A DNA stretch of 64,000 nt, taken from positions 1 through 64,000 of the forward strand of contig NZ_LGDD01000106.1 in assembly GCF_001279695.1 (NCBI RefSeq). The letters are read 5' to 3'. The translations under genes were made by a program, and so were the position numbers. The DNA comes from Streptomyces sp. WM6378 (GTDB lineage Bacteria > Actinomycetota > Actinomycetes > Streptomycetales > Streptomycetaceae). Below, in pieces: positions 29,653 to 39,438 of this stretch. Numbering within the stretch: the first letter of the stretch is position 1; each line of letters starts with the position of its first letter. The notes under the pieces are model-generated. The model worked only from the letters and a program-made list of their open reading frames with translations. It had not been told where the DNA came from and searched no databases.

Positions 29653-30891
29653 TCAGACCGGCAGGGTGACACGCATCACGAGGCCGCCGCCTTCGCGGGG
29701 CTCCGCGATGATACGGCCTCCGTGAGCCCTCGCGACCGACCGGGCGATGGACAGGCCGAGGCCGACGCCCTTGTCGCTGCCGGTGCGCTCGGTGCGCAGC
29801 CGCCGGAACGGCTCGAAGATGTTGTCGATCTCGTACGCCGGAACCACCGGCCCGGTGTTGCTCACGAGCAGCGTCGCGTGGCCGTCCTTGAGCTCGGTGA
29901 CCACCTCGACCCAGCCGCCTTCGGGGATGTTGTACCGGACGGCGTTCTGCACCAGGTTGAGCGCGATGCGTTCCAGGAGGACGCCGTTGCCCTGGACGAC
30001 CGCGAGGCCTCGCTCGCCGCGGACCTCCACGCCCTTGGCGTCGGCCTCGCCCCGGGCCTGGTCGATGGCGCGGGACGCGACCTCGGCGAGGTCGACCGGC
30101 TTGCGGTCGATGATCTCGTTGTCGCTGCGGGCCAGCAGCAGCAGGCCCTCGACGAGCTGCTCGCTGCGCTCGTTGGTGGCGAGCAGCGTCTTGCCGAGCT
30201 GCTGGAGCTCCACCGGGGCGCCGGGGTCGGAGAGGTGCACTTCGAGCAGCGTGCGGTTGATCGCGAGCGGGGTGCGCAGCTCGTGCGAGGCGTTCGCGAC
30301 GAACCGCTGCTGCGCGGTGAAGGCCCGCTCCAGGCGGTCCAGCATCTCGTCGAAGGTGTCGGAGAGCTCCTTGAGCTCGTCGTCGGGGCCGTCCAGCTCG
30401 ATCCGCCGGGTCAGGTCCGTGCCGGCCACCCGGCGGGCGGTCCGGGTGATCCGGCCGAGCGGCGACAGGACGCGGCCTGCCATCGCGTACCCGAAGGCGA
30501 AGGCGATGACGCTGAGGCCGACGAGGGCGAGCAGCGAGCGGCTCAGGAGGTTGTCGAGGGCGTGCTGGCGCTGCGCGGCCATGCAGGCGCTGATGGCGTC
30601 GTTGAAGGCCCCGGGGGTACCCCGCTCCGGGAGTTGGCAGCTGCCGCTGGAGACCACGATGTTCTGGCCGTCCACGATCTTGAACGGGGTGCTGCCCGCG
30701 TGCAGGGCCTGGGCGGCGAGCAAGTAGATGATCGAGAGGAGCAGTATTCCGGCGATCATGAACATGCCGCCGTAGAGCAGCGTGAGGCGTATGCGGATGG
30801 TGGGCCTGAGCCACGGGAAAGGGGGCTCGGCGGACTTCGGGGCCCAGGTGGGCTTCGGGGGCGCCGTCGGCGGCGCGGGGGTCGCGGCCAT
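29653..30891 (-). CDS. cutS: Sensor histidine kinase CutS
   Basis: A 412-residue kinase. A Pro-rich head is followed by membrane segment 1 (about 34-60), an extracytoplasmic loop of about 60 residues, membrane segment 2 (about 119-138), a HAMP domain, the phospho-accepting His203 in SHELRTPLA, and an ATPase domain with GVGLGLSIARS. The short sensor loop holds two cysteines, C85 and C103, the conserved pair reported for CutS and linked to sensing of extracellular redox or secretion stress. It is 5 bp downstream of cutR. Confidence 0.87.
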   Translation of the reverse strand: MAATPAPPTAPPKPTWAPKSAEPPFPWLRPTIRIRLTLLYGGMFMIAGILLLSIIYLLAAQALHAGSTPFKIVDGQNIVVSSGSCQLPERGTPGAFNDAISACMAAQRQHALDNLLSRSLLALVGLSVIAFAFGYAMAGRVLSPLGRITRTARRVAGTDLTRRIELDGPDDELKELSDTFDEMLDRLERAFTAQQRFVANASHELRTPLAINRTLLEVHLSDPGAPVELQQLGKTLLATNERSEQLVEGLLLLARSDNEIIDRKPVDLAEVASRAIDQARGEADAKGVEVRGERGLAVVQGNGVLLERIALNLVQNAVRYNIPEGGWVEVVTELKDGHATLLVSNTGPVVPAYEIDNIFEPFRRLRTERTGSDKGVGLGLSIARSVARAHGGRIIAEPREGGGLVMRVTLPV

Positions 30892-30896
30892 CGCCG

Positions 30897-31550
30897 TCAG
30901 ATCCGGTAGCCCGAGCCCGGCACGGTGACGATCACCGGGGGCTCGCCGAGCTTGCGGCGCAGCGTCATGACGGTCACGCGCACGACGTTCGTGAACGGGT
31001 CGGTGTTCTCGTCCCAGGCCTTCTCCAGGAGCTGCTCGGCCGAGACCACGGCGCCCTCGCTGCGCATGAGCACCTCAAGGACCGCGAACTCCTTCGGCGC
31101 GAGCTGGATCTCCCGGCCCTCGCGGAAGACCTCGCGGCGATTGGGGTCGAGCTTGATGCCGGCCCGCTCCAGGATGGGCGGCAGCGGCACGGTGGTGCGC
31201 CGGCCGAGCGCGCGGACGCGGGCGGTCAGCTCGGTGAAGGCGAACGGCTTGGGCAGGTAGTCGTCCGCGCCGATCTCCAGGCCCTCCACGCGGTCGCTGA
31301 CGTCACCGGCGGCCGTCAGCATCAGGACACGCGTGGGCATGCCCAGCTCAACGATCTTGCGGCAGACGTCGTCCCCGTGGACGAGCGGGAGGTCCCGGTC
31401 GAGCACGACCACGTCGTAGTCGTTCACTCCGATGCGCTCCAGGGCCGCGGCGCCGTCGTACACGACGTCGACGGCCATGGCCTCCCGGCGCAGTCCGGTG
31501 GCCACCGCATCGGCGAGCAGTTGCTCGTCCTCGACGACGAGTACGCGCAC
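30897..31550 (-). CDS. cutR: Response regulator CutR
   Basis: A 217-residue OmpR-type regulator, the length of S. coelicolor CutR. The receiver domain has VVEDEQ near residue 5, VVLDRDLPLVHGD with the phospho-acceptor Asp near 49, and YLPKPFAFTEL near 100. The winged-helix domain ends in VPGSGYRI. GTG 31550 is preferred because the receiver strand starts there; upstream codons add a non-conserved leader. It is cotranscribed with cutS. Confidence 0.87.
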   Translation of the reverse strand: MRVLVVEDEQLLADAVATGLRREAMAVDVVYDGAAALERIGVNDYDVVVLDRDLPLVHGDDVCRKIVELGMPTRVLMLTAAGDVSDRVEGLEIGADDYLPKPFAFTELTARVRALGRRTTVPLPPILERAGIKLDPNRREVFREGREIQLAPKEFAVLEVLMRSEGAVVSAEQLLEKAWDENTDPFTNVVRVTVMTLRRKLGEPPVIVTVPGSGYRI

Positions 31551-31895
31551 GGCGCATTTCCTTCCGTAGGGACCCGCGTCGTTCGCGGGCATATCTGTGC
31601 ACTGAACCAGTGACTGTGCGCTTCCATCCTGCCCTTTACGCCCATAAACCGGCGGTAAGACGGTGCCGGACCGGAGTCCGCCCGCTACCTGCGGCTTTCA
31701 GCCGGACGAGGTGGGCGCCGCGGGAATGGACAGGATTGGCGCGGCAGTTGAGGTTTCTTTGAGAGTGGGCTTGGGGAGGACGACTGCACACCCCGCGATC
31801 ACGCCCTGTATGTGGCATGCCACACCCTCATGTCGTGGTCGCGACCCACCGTCGGCACACCCCCGTGCCACCGACCCACGACGAGGGGGCGCACC
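31551..31895. other. Intergenic stretch upstream of cutR
   Basis: No gene seen. It should hold the cutRS promoter (-) and the promoter of the small 56-residue gene (+). A GAGGGGG ribosome binding site stands before ATG 31896. I found no clear operator. Confidence 0.5.
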
Positions 31896-32066
31896 ATGGA
31901 CGCTTTTACCGCAGGACTTCTGCAGCGCATCAGGACCACGGAAACCGACCTCACACGGGCGCGCGAAACCGGCGACGACTTCCTCGCCGACGTCGAGCAG
32001 GCAGAGCTGGACGACCTCCGTCGTCTCGCCGCCGAGCACGGCGTCGAGGTAGCCGCAGCGCTCTGA
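31896..32066 (+). CDS. Small conserved hypothetical protein
   Basis: A 56-residue, Asp/Glu/Leu-rich, probably all-helical protein (LLQRIRTTETDLTRARETGD, then FLADVEQAELDDLRRLAAEH). It has a good ribosome binding site and is followed by a strong hairpin, so it is a real monocistronic gene. No function is known. Confidence 0.75.
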   Translation: MDAFTAGLLQRIRTTETDLTRARETGDDFLADVEQAELDDLRRLAAEHGVEVAAAL

Positions 32067-32079
32067 CCCCACCCACCAG

Positions 32080-32114
32080 GAAACCCCGGCGCCACGGGAC
32101 GGCGCCGGGGTTTC
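32080..32114. terminator. Hairpin terminator between the small gene and the phosphatase
   Basis: A perfect 14-bp stem (32080-32093 with 32101-32114) and a 7-base loop, followed by a short T-run. It lies between convergent genes and can act in both directions. Confidence 0.85.
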
Positions 32115-32144
32115 GTCATGCCCGCGGGCCGCGCCCCGGGGCGC

Positions 32145-32945
32145 TCAGTCGTGCCAGGCCCCGTACTCCTCCAGGAGGGACTGGAGCGGGCCGAAGAGTT
32201 CCGGGGATGCGGCGATCGTCAGCTCGCGGGACGGGGGCGTGCCGGGGCGGCCGCCGGTGAGAGCGCCCGCCTCGCGGGCGATCAGGTCGCCGGCCGCCAG
32301 GTCCCAGGGGTTGAGGCCGCGCTCGTAGTACGCGTCGAGCCGCCCGGCCGCCACGTCGCACAGGTCGATCGCCGCCGAGCCGCCGCGGCGGATGTCGCGG
32401 AACTGCGGGATCAGCCGCTCGGCCACCTCGGCCTGGTGGGCGCGGACGCTCTGGACGTAGGCGAAGCCCGTCCCCACCAGGGACTCGGACAGCGGGGCCG
32501 GCGGGCGGCAGCGCAGCGGGCGGTCGCCCTCGAAGGCGCCGCCGCCGAGGACGGCGTGGTAGGTCTCACCGCGCATCGGGGCGGCGACCACGCCCGCGAC
32601 CCGCTCGCCGTCCTGTTCGGCGCCGATGGAGACGGCCCAAGTGGGCAGCCCGTAAAGGTAGTTGACGGTTCCGTCGAGCGGGTCGATGACCCAGCGGATG
32701 CCGCTGGTGCCCTCGCTGGAGGCGCCCTCCTCGCCGAGGAAGCCGTCGTGCGGGCGGTGCTCGGAGAGGTAGCCGGTGATCAGCTTCTCGGCGGCGATGT
32801 CCATCTCGGTCACCACGTCGATGGGGCTGGACTTGGTGGCGGCGACGGCGAGGTCGGCCGGGCGGCCGTCGCGCAGCAGCTCGCCGGCCCGCCGGGCGGC
32901 CTCCAGGGCGAGGCCGAGCAGTTCGCGGTGCAGAGGGTCGGTCAT
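32145..32945 (-). CDS. Inositol monophosphatase family protein
   Basis: A 266-residue Mg-dependent phosphatase. Metal-site motifs are present: GEEG near residue 71, WVIDPLDGTVNYLYGLP near 85-101, and the second metal loop NPWDLAAGDLIAREAG near 213. Substrates in this family include inositol-1-phosphate, fructose-1,6-bisphosphate and histidinol phosphate; the sequence does not decide between them. It lies 9 bp downstream of ferrochelatase on the same strand. Confidence 0.88.
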   Translation of the reverse strand: MTDPLHRELLGLALEAARRAGELLRDGRPADLAVAATKSSPIDVVTEMDIAAEKLITGYLSEHRPHDGFLGEEGASSEGTSGIRWVIDPLDGTVNYLYGLPTWAVSIGAEQDGERVAGVVAAPMRGETYHAVLGGGAFEGDRPLRCRPPAPLSESLVGTGFAYVQSVRAHQAEVAERLIPQFRDIRRGGSAAIDLCDVAAGRLDAYYERGLNPWDLAAGDLIAREAGALTGGRPGTPPSRELTIAASPELFGPLQSLLEEYGAWHD

Positions 32946-32954
32946 CGGTGCTCC

Positions 32955-34112
32955 TTACGCGTACGGGCTGTCGGCGCCCGCGGCCGCGGGCTTGGCGCCA
33001 CCGCGGGCGGCCGGGCAGCAGCCGACCGCGCAGAGGTCGTGCGAGGGGCCGAGCGACCCAAGGGCGCACCGCTCGGCGGGCAGCCCGCGCTCGGCGGCGG
33101 CCCGCTCGACGACGAGCTCGCGCACGGCCGAGGCGAAGCGCGGATCGGCGCCGACGGTCGCGGAGCGGGCCACCGGCAGGCCGAGCTCGGCGGCCTTGGC
33201 GGTGGCTTCCGTGTCGAGGTCGTACAGGACCTCCATGTGGTCGGAGACGAAGCCGATGGGGACCATGACGACGGCCGGGACGCCCTCGCCGTGCAGCGTC
33301 TCCAGGTGGTCGCAGATGTCGGGTTCGAGCCAGGGGATGTGCGGGGCGCCGGAGCGGGACTGGTAGACGAGCCGCCAGGGCCGCTCGACGCCGGTCTCGG
33401 CCTGGACCGCGTCGGCGATGATCCCCGCCACGTCGAGGTGTTCGCGGACGTAGGCGCCGCCGTCGCCGTGCTCCTCGACGGGGCCCGAGGTGTCGGCCGC
33501 TGCCGTGGGGATGGAGTGCGTCGTGAAGGCGAGGTGGGCGCCCGCGCGGACGTCCTCGGGCAGCTCGGCGAGCGACTTCAGGACGCCGTCGATCATGGGG
33601 CGGACGAAGCCGGGGTGGTTGAAGTAGTGCCGCAGCTTGTCGACCTTCGGCACCGCGAGCCCCTCGGCCTCCAGCGTCGCGAGCGCCTCCGCCAGGTTCT
33701 CGCGGTACTGCCGGCAGCCCGAGTACGAGGCGTACGCGCTGGTGGTCAGGACGGCGATCCGGCGGCGGCCGTCGGCCACCATCTCGCGCAGGGTGTCGGT
33801 GAGATAGGGCGCCCAGTTCCGGTTGCCCCAATAGACCGGCAGGTCCAGGCTGTTCTCGGCGAAGTCCTTGCGCAGCGCGTCGAGCAGCGCGCGGTTCTGC
33901 TCGTTGATGGGGCTGACCCCGCCGAACAGGAAGTAGTGCTGCCCCACCTCCTTGAGCCGCTCCTTGGGGATGCCGCGGCCGCGCGTCACGTTCTCCAGGA
34001 ACGGGACCACGTCGTCGGGGCCTTCGGGGCCGCCGAAGGAGAGCAGCAGCAGGGCGTCGTACGGGGCGGCGGCCGCGGCCGCTCCGGGAGCTGGATCGCG
34101 CAGTTCGGACAT
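32955..34112 (-). CDS. cpfC: Coproporphyrin ferrochelatase (CpfC/HemH)
   Basis: A 385-residue ferrochelatase. It inserts Fe2+ into coproporphyrin III in the actinobacterial haem pathway. Family motifs are [14 protein letters not shown] near residue 22, the porphyrin-contacting [10 protein letters not shown] near 200, and [16 protein letters not shown] near 255. The C-terminal tail has the cysteine cluster CALG, then CAVGCC, expected for the [2Fe-2S] cluster of actinobacterial enzymes. The older name is hemH. Confidence 0.93.
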   Translation of the reverse strand: MSELRDPAPGAAAAAAPYDALLLLSFGGPEGPDDVVPFLENVTRGRGIPKERLKEVGQHYFLFGGVSPINEQNRALLDALRKDFAENSLDLPVYWGNRNWAPYLTDTLREMVADGRRRIAVLTTSAYASYSGCRQYRENLAEALATLEAEGLAVPKVDKLRHYFNHPGFVRPMIDGVLKSLAELPEDVRAGAHLAFTTHSIPTAAADTSGPVEEHGDGGAYVREHLDVAGIIADAVQAETGVERPWRLVYQSRSGAPHIPWLEPDICDHLETLHGEGVPAVVMVPIGFVSDHMEVLYDLDTEATAKAAELGLPVARSATVGADPRFASAVRELVVERAAAERGLPAERCALGSLGPSHDLCAVGCCPAARGGAKPAAAGADSPYA

Positions 34113-34298
34113 GACTCGATCCTGCCATCCGCCTCTGACAGGCAGGGAACCGAGCCGGAGGAAGCCGGGGCCCTTCGACGAACGCGAGGCGGGAAGCGCG
34201 GCGGGAACCCGGTAGGAAAAGGCGGTGCGCCGGTCGACTTCAGCATCGTAAGCTTTAGGAATTAATTACACGCGTCACGCCGGATCCCGGAGCCTCCG

Positions 34299-35540
34299 TT
34301 GCCCAGTCCCTACCGCGCGATATTCGCCGCCCCCGGCACCAAGGGGTTCTCCGCCGCCGGCCTCCTCGGGCGGATGCCGCTGTCGATGATGGGCATCGGC
34401 GTCGTGACCATGGTGTCCCAGCTCACCGGCCGCTACGGCCTGGCCGGCGCGCTCTCGGCGACGCTCGCCATGTCGGCCGCCGTGGTCGGCCCCCAGATAT
34501 CCCGCCTTGTCGACCGGCACGGCCAGCGGCGGGTGCTGCGCCCGACCACCGTGGTCGCGGTCGCCGCCGTCACCGGGCTCCTCCTGTGCGCCCAGCAGAG
34601 CGCCCCGGACTGGACCCTGTTCGTCTTCGCGGCGGGCGCCGGCTGCGTGCCGAGCGTCGGCTCCATGGTCCGGGCCCGCTGGGCCGAGATCTACCGCGGC
34701 GACGCCCAGAACCTGCACACGGCGTACTCGTGGGAGTCGATCGTCGACGAGCTGTGCTTCATCCTCGGGCCGATCCTGTCGATCGGGCTCTCCACCGCCT
34801 GGTTCGCCGAGGCGGGGCCGCTGATCGCCGCGTGCTTCCTGCTGGCCGGCGTCTTCCTGCTGACCGCGCAGCGCGCCACCGAACCCGTACCGCATCCGCA
34901 CGAGCACCACAGCGGCCGCTCCGCGCTGAGCTCGCGCGGACTCCAGGTCCTGGTCGCCACGTTCGTCGCCACCGGCGCGATCTTCGGCTCGGTCGACGTG
35001 GTCACCGTGGCCTTCGCCGACGAGCGCGGCCACAAGGCGATGGCGAGCCTGGTGCTCGCCGTGTACGCCCTCGGCTCGTGCGTCGCGGGAGCCGTGTTCG
35101 GGCTGCTGCGCCTCAAGGGTGCGGCGTCGAGCAGGTGGCTGGTGGGTGTCTGTGCGATGGCGGTGAGTATGATCCCGCTCCAACTGGCCGGGAACCTGCC
35201 GTTCCTAGCCGTGGCGCTCTTTGTCGCGGGCCTGTCCATCGCACCGACGATGGTGACGACGATGGCCCTCGTCGAACAGCACGTACCGCGCAGCAAGCTC
35301 ACCGAGGGCATGACCTGGACGAGTACCGGGCTCGCGGTCGGTGTGGCCCTCGGCTCCTCCGCCGCAGGTTGGGTGGTGGACGCGGCGGGAGCGCAGGCGG
35401 GGTACCTGGTGTCCGGCGTGTCGGGAACGCTCGCGGCGGTGGTGGCGTTCCTGGGGTACCGCCGGCTTCGCAGGCCGGTGACGCATCGGGAGGGGCTCGA
35501 AGCAGATGAGCGGAGCGAACGGCAACAACACCTGGCGTAA
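34299..35540 (+). CDS. MFS transporter
   Basis: A 413-residue membrane protein with 12 hydrophobic segments and the loop 2-3 motif RLVDRHGQRRVL of the major facilitator superfamily. The middle loop is short and His-rich (HPHEHH). I chose TTG 34299 because the preceding bases carry a GGAG site and the first segment starts just after it. The substrate is unknown; drug or sugar export is possible. It overlaps the oxidase gene by 35 bp. Confidence 0.85.
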   Translation: MPSPYRAIFAAPGTKGFSAAGLLGRMPLSMMGIGVVTMVSQLTGRYGLAGALSATLAMSAAVVGPQISRLVDRHGQRRVLRPTTVVAVAAVTGLLLCAQQSAPDWTLFVFAAGAGCVPSVGSMVRARWAEIYRGDAQNLHTAYSWESIVDELCFILGPILSIGLSTAWFAEAGPLIAACFLLAGVFLLTAQRATEPVPHPHEHHSGRSALSSRGLQVLVATFVATGAIFGSVDVVTVAFADERGHKAMASLVLAVYALGSCVAGAVFGLLRLKGAASSRWLVGVCAMAVSMIPLQLAGNLPFLAVALFVAGLSIAPTMVTTMALVEQHVPRSKLTEGMTWTSTGLAVGVALGSSAAGWVVDAAGAQAGYLVSGVSGTLAAVVAFLGYRRLRRPVTHREGLEADERSERQQHLA

Positions 35541-36819
35541 CTGGGCGGGCAACATCACCGCGCGGCCGGCGAGGGAAGTGTCCCCGGCCTCCGCGGCCGA
35601 GCTCGCCGAGGCCGTGCGCCGGGCCGCCGAGGACGGCCTGACGGTGAAGGCGGTCGGCACCGGCCACTCCTTCACCGCGGCCGCCGCCACCGACGGCGTG
35701 CTGATACGTCCCGACCTGCTGACCGGCATCCGCGAGATCGACCGCGCCGCGATGACCGTCACGGTGGAGGCCGGCACCCCCCTGAAGCGGTTGAACGCGG
35801 CGCTGGCCAGGGAGGGCCTGTCGCTCACGAACATGGGCGACATCATGGAGCAGACGGTGGCGGGTGCGACGAGCACCGGAACGCACGGCACCGGCCGCGA
35901 CTCGGCCTCGATCGCCGCCCAGATCAAGGGACTTGAGCTGGTCACGGCCGACGGCTCGCTCCTGGCCTGCTCCGAGAAGGAGAATCCCGAGGTCTTCGCG
36001 GCGGCCCGGATCGGGCTCGGCGCGCTCGGCGTCGTCACCGCGATCACTTTCGCCGTGGAGCCGGTCTTCCTGCTCACGGCCCGCGAGGAGCCGATGGCCT
36101 TCGACAAGGTCACCGCCGAGTTCGACGAACTCTTCGCGGAGAACGAGCACTTCGAGTTCTACTGGTTCCCGCACACCGGCAACTGCAACACCAAGCGCAA
36201 CAACCGCAGCGCGGGCCCCGCCGCTCCGCCCGGAAAGCTCAGCGGCTGGATCGAGGACGAGTTCATGTCCAACGGGCTTTTCCAGGTGGTGTGTTCGCTC
36301 GGCCGGGCCGTGCCCGCCACGATCCCGTCGATCGCCAAGGTCTCCAGCCGGGCGCTGTCCGCCCGCACGTACACCGACATTCCGTACAAGGTCTTCACAA
36401 GCCCGCGCCGGGTGCGGTTCGTGGAGATGGAGTACGCCCTGCCGCGCGAGGCCGTGGTCGGGGCGCTGCGTGAAGTGAAGGCCCTGGTGGAGCGCTCGCC
36501 GCTGCGGGTCAGCTTCCCGGTGGAGGTCCGCACCGCGCCCGCCGACGACATCGCGCTCTCCACGGCCTCGGGGCGCGAGACCGCCTACATAGCCGTGCAC
36601 ATGTACAAGGGCACGCCGTACCAGGCGTACTTCACCGCGGTCGAGCGGATCATGACCGCGCACGCGGGCCGGCCGCACTGGGGCAAGGTGCACACGCGCG
36701 ACGCGGCCTACTTCGCCGAGGTCTACCCCCGCTTCGCCGAGTTCACCGCGCTGCGCGACCGGCTCGACCCGGAGCGCCGGTTCGCCAACACCTATCTGCG
36801 GCGCGTGCTCGGCGAGTGA
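35506..36819 (+). CDS. FAD-linked D-arabinono-1,4-lactone oxidase family protein
   Basis: A 437-residue flavoprotein. The FAD-binding PCMH domain shows GTGHSF near residue 50 (His for covalent flavin) and GTHGTGRDSASI near 125. The C-terminal ALO domain ends in HWGKVHTRDAAYF, then RFANTYLRRVLGE. It oxidises an aldonolactone or alditol; the exact substrate is not evident. Its start lies inside the end of the MFS gene, so the two are cotranscribed. Confidence 0.88.
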   Translation: MSGANGNNTWRNWAGNITARPAREVSPASAAELAEAVRRAAEDGLTVKAVGTGHSFTAAAATDGVLIRPDLLTGIREIDRAAMTVTVEAGTPLKRLNAALAREGLSLTNMGDIMEQTVAGATSTGTHGTGRDSASIAAQIKGLELVTADGSLLACSEKENPEVFAAARIGLGALGVVTAITFAVEPVFLLTAREEPMAFDKVTAEFDELFAENEHFEFYWFPHTGNCNTKRNNRSAGPAAPPGKLSGWIEDEFMSNGLFQVVCSLGRAVPATIPSIAKVSSRALSARTYTDIPYKVFTSPRRVRFVEMEYALPREAVVGALREVKALVERSPLRVSFPVEVRTAPADDIALSTASGRETAYIAVHMYKGTPYQAYFTAVERIMTAHAGRPHWGKVHTRDAAYFAEVYPRFAEFTALRDRLDPERRFANTYLRRVLGE

Positions 36820-36824
36820 GGCCG

Positions 36825-37793
36825 CTACGGGGTGGGGGTGCCGCCGGACTTGCTGTCCGGGGTGGCCGGGTCGCCGGCGTCGCTCCCGGATCCGGCGCCC
36901 TTCGAAGTGGACGGAGTGGGCGTCGGAGTCGGCGTCGTACCGCCCGAGCCGGATCCGGAACCGGATCCGGTCCCCGAACCCGAGCCCGAATCCGTGGACT
37001 TGGAGGGGGACGGCTCCGGCGACGGACTGTTCGTCGAAGCGTCCCCTCCGGTCGCGCCGCCGCCGCTGGTTCCCGGCGTCGGCGAACCGCCGGTGCCGGG
37101 CGAGTGCTTGTGGCCGTCGCCGGTGTCCGAAGGCGCGGACGGCTTCTCCTGCTTCTTGGAGCCGCCGGTGAGCACGGACCCCAGGGTGGTCCCGGTGCCG
37201 TTGCCGCCGACCTCACCGCCGGAGAGCAGTTCGTACGTGGTGATGCCGCCCATCGACACGCCGAAGACGACGGCCGCCGCGAGCACCGGCCGCCTCCATC
37301 CGCGCAGCCGGGTGCCGTGGACGCTCGCCTCGTTGAACTCCTTCGCGGGGCGGGCCGCGGGCGACAACAGCTGGGTCTCGTCCACCGACCTGAGCGGTTG
37401 GGTGCGGTCCGTGTCGGCCCCCGGCAGCATCGCCGTCTCGTCGATCGACTTCAGCAGCTGGGTGCGGTCCACGTCGGCCTGCGGCAGGACCGCGGTCTCG
37501 TCCCGCGCCCCCTTGTAAGGGGAGACCACCGGTACCTGGCGCGAGCCGGCCTTGGCCTGGACGGTGACCTCGCGCAGTTGCTCGCCGGTCCGTTTGAAGA
37601 AGTGCTGGAAGACAGTGCCGCCGCAGGTGGCGACCACGCTCACGACACCGGCGCCGAGGAACGTGCCGTACACGCCCAGCTGGGAGGCGAGCACCGCGGC
37701 GGTGACCGCGGCGAGCGCACTGCCCGCGACCTGAGGCACGCTCAAGTCGATGCGCTTCTTCTCTTCGGTCCCGGTGTCCGACTTGTCACCCAT
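36825..37793 (-). CDS. Membrane protein with low-complexity extracellular tail
   Basis: A 322-residue protein. Hydrophobic segments are near residues 25-60, then a cytoplasmic loop, then another segment near 175-190. The last 120 residues are Ser/Thr/Pro/Gly-rich with SGSG and PTPT runs, a likely extracellular spacer. The middle loop holds repeated DETAVLP-type elements (DETAVLPQADVDRTQLLKS, then DETAMLPGADTDRTQPLRS), an approximate internal repeat with Thr-Gln steps. The repeat unit may be a phosphorylation target, but this is a guess. No family is recognised. Confidence 0.75.
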   Translation of the reverse strand: MGDKSDTGTEEKKRIDLSVPQVAGSALAAVTAAVLASQLGVYGTFLGAGVVSVVATCGGTVFQHFFKRTGEQLREVTVQAKAGSRQVPVVSPYKGARDETAVLPQADVDRTQLLKSIDETAMLPGADTDRTQPLRSVDETQLLSPAARPAKEFNEASVHGTRLRGWRRPVLAAAVVFGVSMGGITTYELLSGGEVGGNGTGTTLGSVLTGGSKKQEKPSAPSDTGDGHKHSPGTGGSPTPGTSGGGATGGDASTNSPSPEPSPSKSTDSGSGSGTGSGSGSGSGGTTPTPTPTPSTSKGAGSGSDAGDPATPDSKSGGTPTP

Positions 37794-38292
37794 GCCCAGC
37801 CTCTGTTCGCCCTTCTGGTCCGTCTTGCACAGAGAAAGGACATTTGAGCGAAAGGAATAGTTCCGTTTCCGTGAATTGTGTGAAGCAGGACACGTGCGGA
37901 TCACTCGCCAAGGCTTTACAACGGGTCCAACTCCCGTACCCCGCGAGAACTTCGGCGGCGCGCCGGTCCACCCCGGTGGCCCGAATGGAGTACTGTGGCG
38001 AGCCCTGGGCCCCGGGTCCCACACGGGTATCCGGGACTTACGGGAGGGGGCCGAACGCGGCACTCGAACCGGCGGCGCCGCGGCTCCGCACGGGCGCCTG
38101 CTGCACAGAGTGACCATCCCGGTCACTCTGCGTTGCAAAAAGGTAACCGTGCCATAACGGCGTTCCAGGGCCCATGCCCGACACGCCGGGCAACTCGGCA
38201 ATGTTGTGGCAGGCTGCACCCGGGCAGGCCACACTCGACTAGCGGAAGCAGCGACGCACGTGACGTCGGCAGGCACCACCCGGGAGGTCCCC
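37794..38292. promoter_or_regulatory. Divergent control region upstream of sepH
   Basis: A 499-bp stretch without a convincing gene. It contains a 10-bp hairpin (38106-38115 with 38121-38130, loop atccc) that can act as a terminator or attenuator. The sepH promoter should lie between it and 38292, and the membrane-protein promoter near 37800-37860. A T-arm-like sequence near 37920-37940 was examined and rejected as a tRNA. Confidence 0.5.
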
Positions 38293-39336
38293 ATGCCCGA
38301 ACTGCGTGTCGTGGCCGTCTCCAACGACGGCACACGACTGGTGCTCAAGGCTGCGGACAGCACGGAGTACACGCTTCCGATCGACGAGCGGCTCCGGGCC
38401 GCTGTGCGCAACGACCGAGCCCGCCTCGGACAGATCGAGATCGAGGTGGAGAGCCACCTCCGCCCGCGCGACATCCAGGCGCGTATACGAGCCGGTGCCT
38501 CCGCCGAGGAGGTCGCCCAGCTCGCCGGCATTCCGGTCGACCGCGTACGCCGTTTCGAAGGCCCCGTCCTCGCCGAGCGCGCCTTCATGGCGGAGCGGGC
38601 GCGGAAGACCCCCGTGCGGCGTCCGGGCGAGAACACCGGCCCCCAGCTCGGCGAGGCCGTCCAGGAGCGGCTGCTCCTTCGCGGCGCCGACAAGGACAGC
38701 GTCCAGTGGGACTCCTGGCGCCGCGACGACGGCACGTGGGAAGTCCTGCTCGTGTACTTGGTCGCGGGTGAGCCGCACTCCGCGAGCTGGACCTACGACC
38801 CGCCGCGCCGACTCGTGCAGGCCGTCGACGACGAGGCCCGCTCGCTCATCGGCGAGTCCGACGACACCATCACCACGGTTCCCGAGCCGAGCTTCCCGTT
38901 CGTGCCCCGGATCGCGCGGCTGCCCCGGGACCGGCCCCTGGACCGCGCCCTGGACCGGCAGTTGGAGCGTCCGGCGCCGCCGCCCGAGCCGGTGGCGGAC
39001 GAGAGCGACTCGCTGACCAGCCTGCTCGAAGCCGTGCCGAGCTTCCGCGGCGACATGGTCGTCCCGGAGCGTCCGACGGCGCCGCCCGAGCCGCCCGAGA
39101 CCGAACCGGCCGCCGAGCCGGAGATCGAGGAGCCGCCCGCGCCGGCCGCTTCGGCGGGTGCGGGTTCCGCGTACGCGGATGTCCTGATGCCGCGCACGGT
39201 GGCCGGTCACCGGGACCGGCTCACCGGGACCACCGATCGGCAGGCCGAGGCGGACGGGGTCCGGCCCGGGCGGCGGGCGGCTGTGCCGAGCTGGGACGAG
39301 ATCGTGTTCGGGACGCGCAGGAAGAAGCAGGACTAG
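38293..39336 (+). CDS. sepH: Septation protein SepH
   Basis: A 347-residue protein, close to S. venezuelae SepH in length. The N-terminal DUF3071 domain (MPELRVVAVSNDGTRLVLKA) contains a helix-turn-helix (IQARIRAGASAEEVAQLAG) near residues 60-80 and stimulates FtsZ filament assembly during sporulation division. A Pro/Glu-rich disordered region follows from about residue 230. A short conserved C-terminus (VPSWDEIVFGTRRKKQD) follows. ATG 38293 is the first start in frame with the conserved domain. Confidence 0.95.
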   Translation: MPELRVVAVSNDGTRLVLKAADSTEYTLPIDERLRAAVRNDRARLGQIEIEVESHLRPRDIQARIRAGASAEEVAQLAGIPVDRVRRFEGPVLAERAFMAERARKTPVRRPGENTGPQLGEAVQERLLLRGADKDSVQWDSWRRDDGTWEVLLVYLVAGEPHSASWTYDPPRRLVQAVDDEARSLIGESDDTITTVPEPSFPFVPRIARLPRDRPLDRALDRQLERPAPPPEPVADESDSLTSLLEAVPSFRGDMVVPERPTAPPEPPETEPAAEPEIEEPPAPAASAGAGSAYADVLMPRTVAGHRDRLTGTTDRQAEADGVRPGRRAAVPSWDEIVFGTRRKKQD

Positions 39337-39438
39337 CTCAAGAAGCAGGACTGAGCGTTCTGCTGGGTGCGGCCTCGGACGCCGGTTGTTCGACTGCGGG
39401 TCCGCTGTGGCTGGTCGCGCCCCTAAAGGCATGCAGGA

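Noticed and set aside
37915..37950. A tRNA T-arm-like sequence (acggg-tccaact-cccgt) upstream of sepH
   Set aside because: No matching acceptor 5' strand, D-arm or anticodon arm is found within 80 bases on either side.
39322..39352. 13-bp direct repeat aagaagcaggact with an 18-bp period at the sepH stop
   Set aside because: A small duplication of the last codons and stop with no visible role. It probably arose by slippage.
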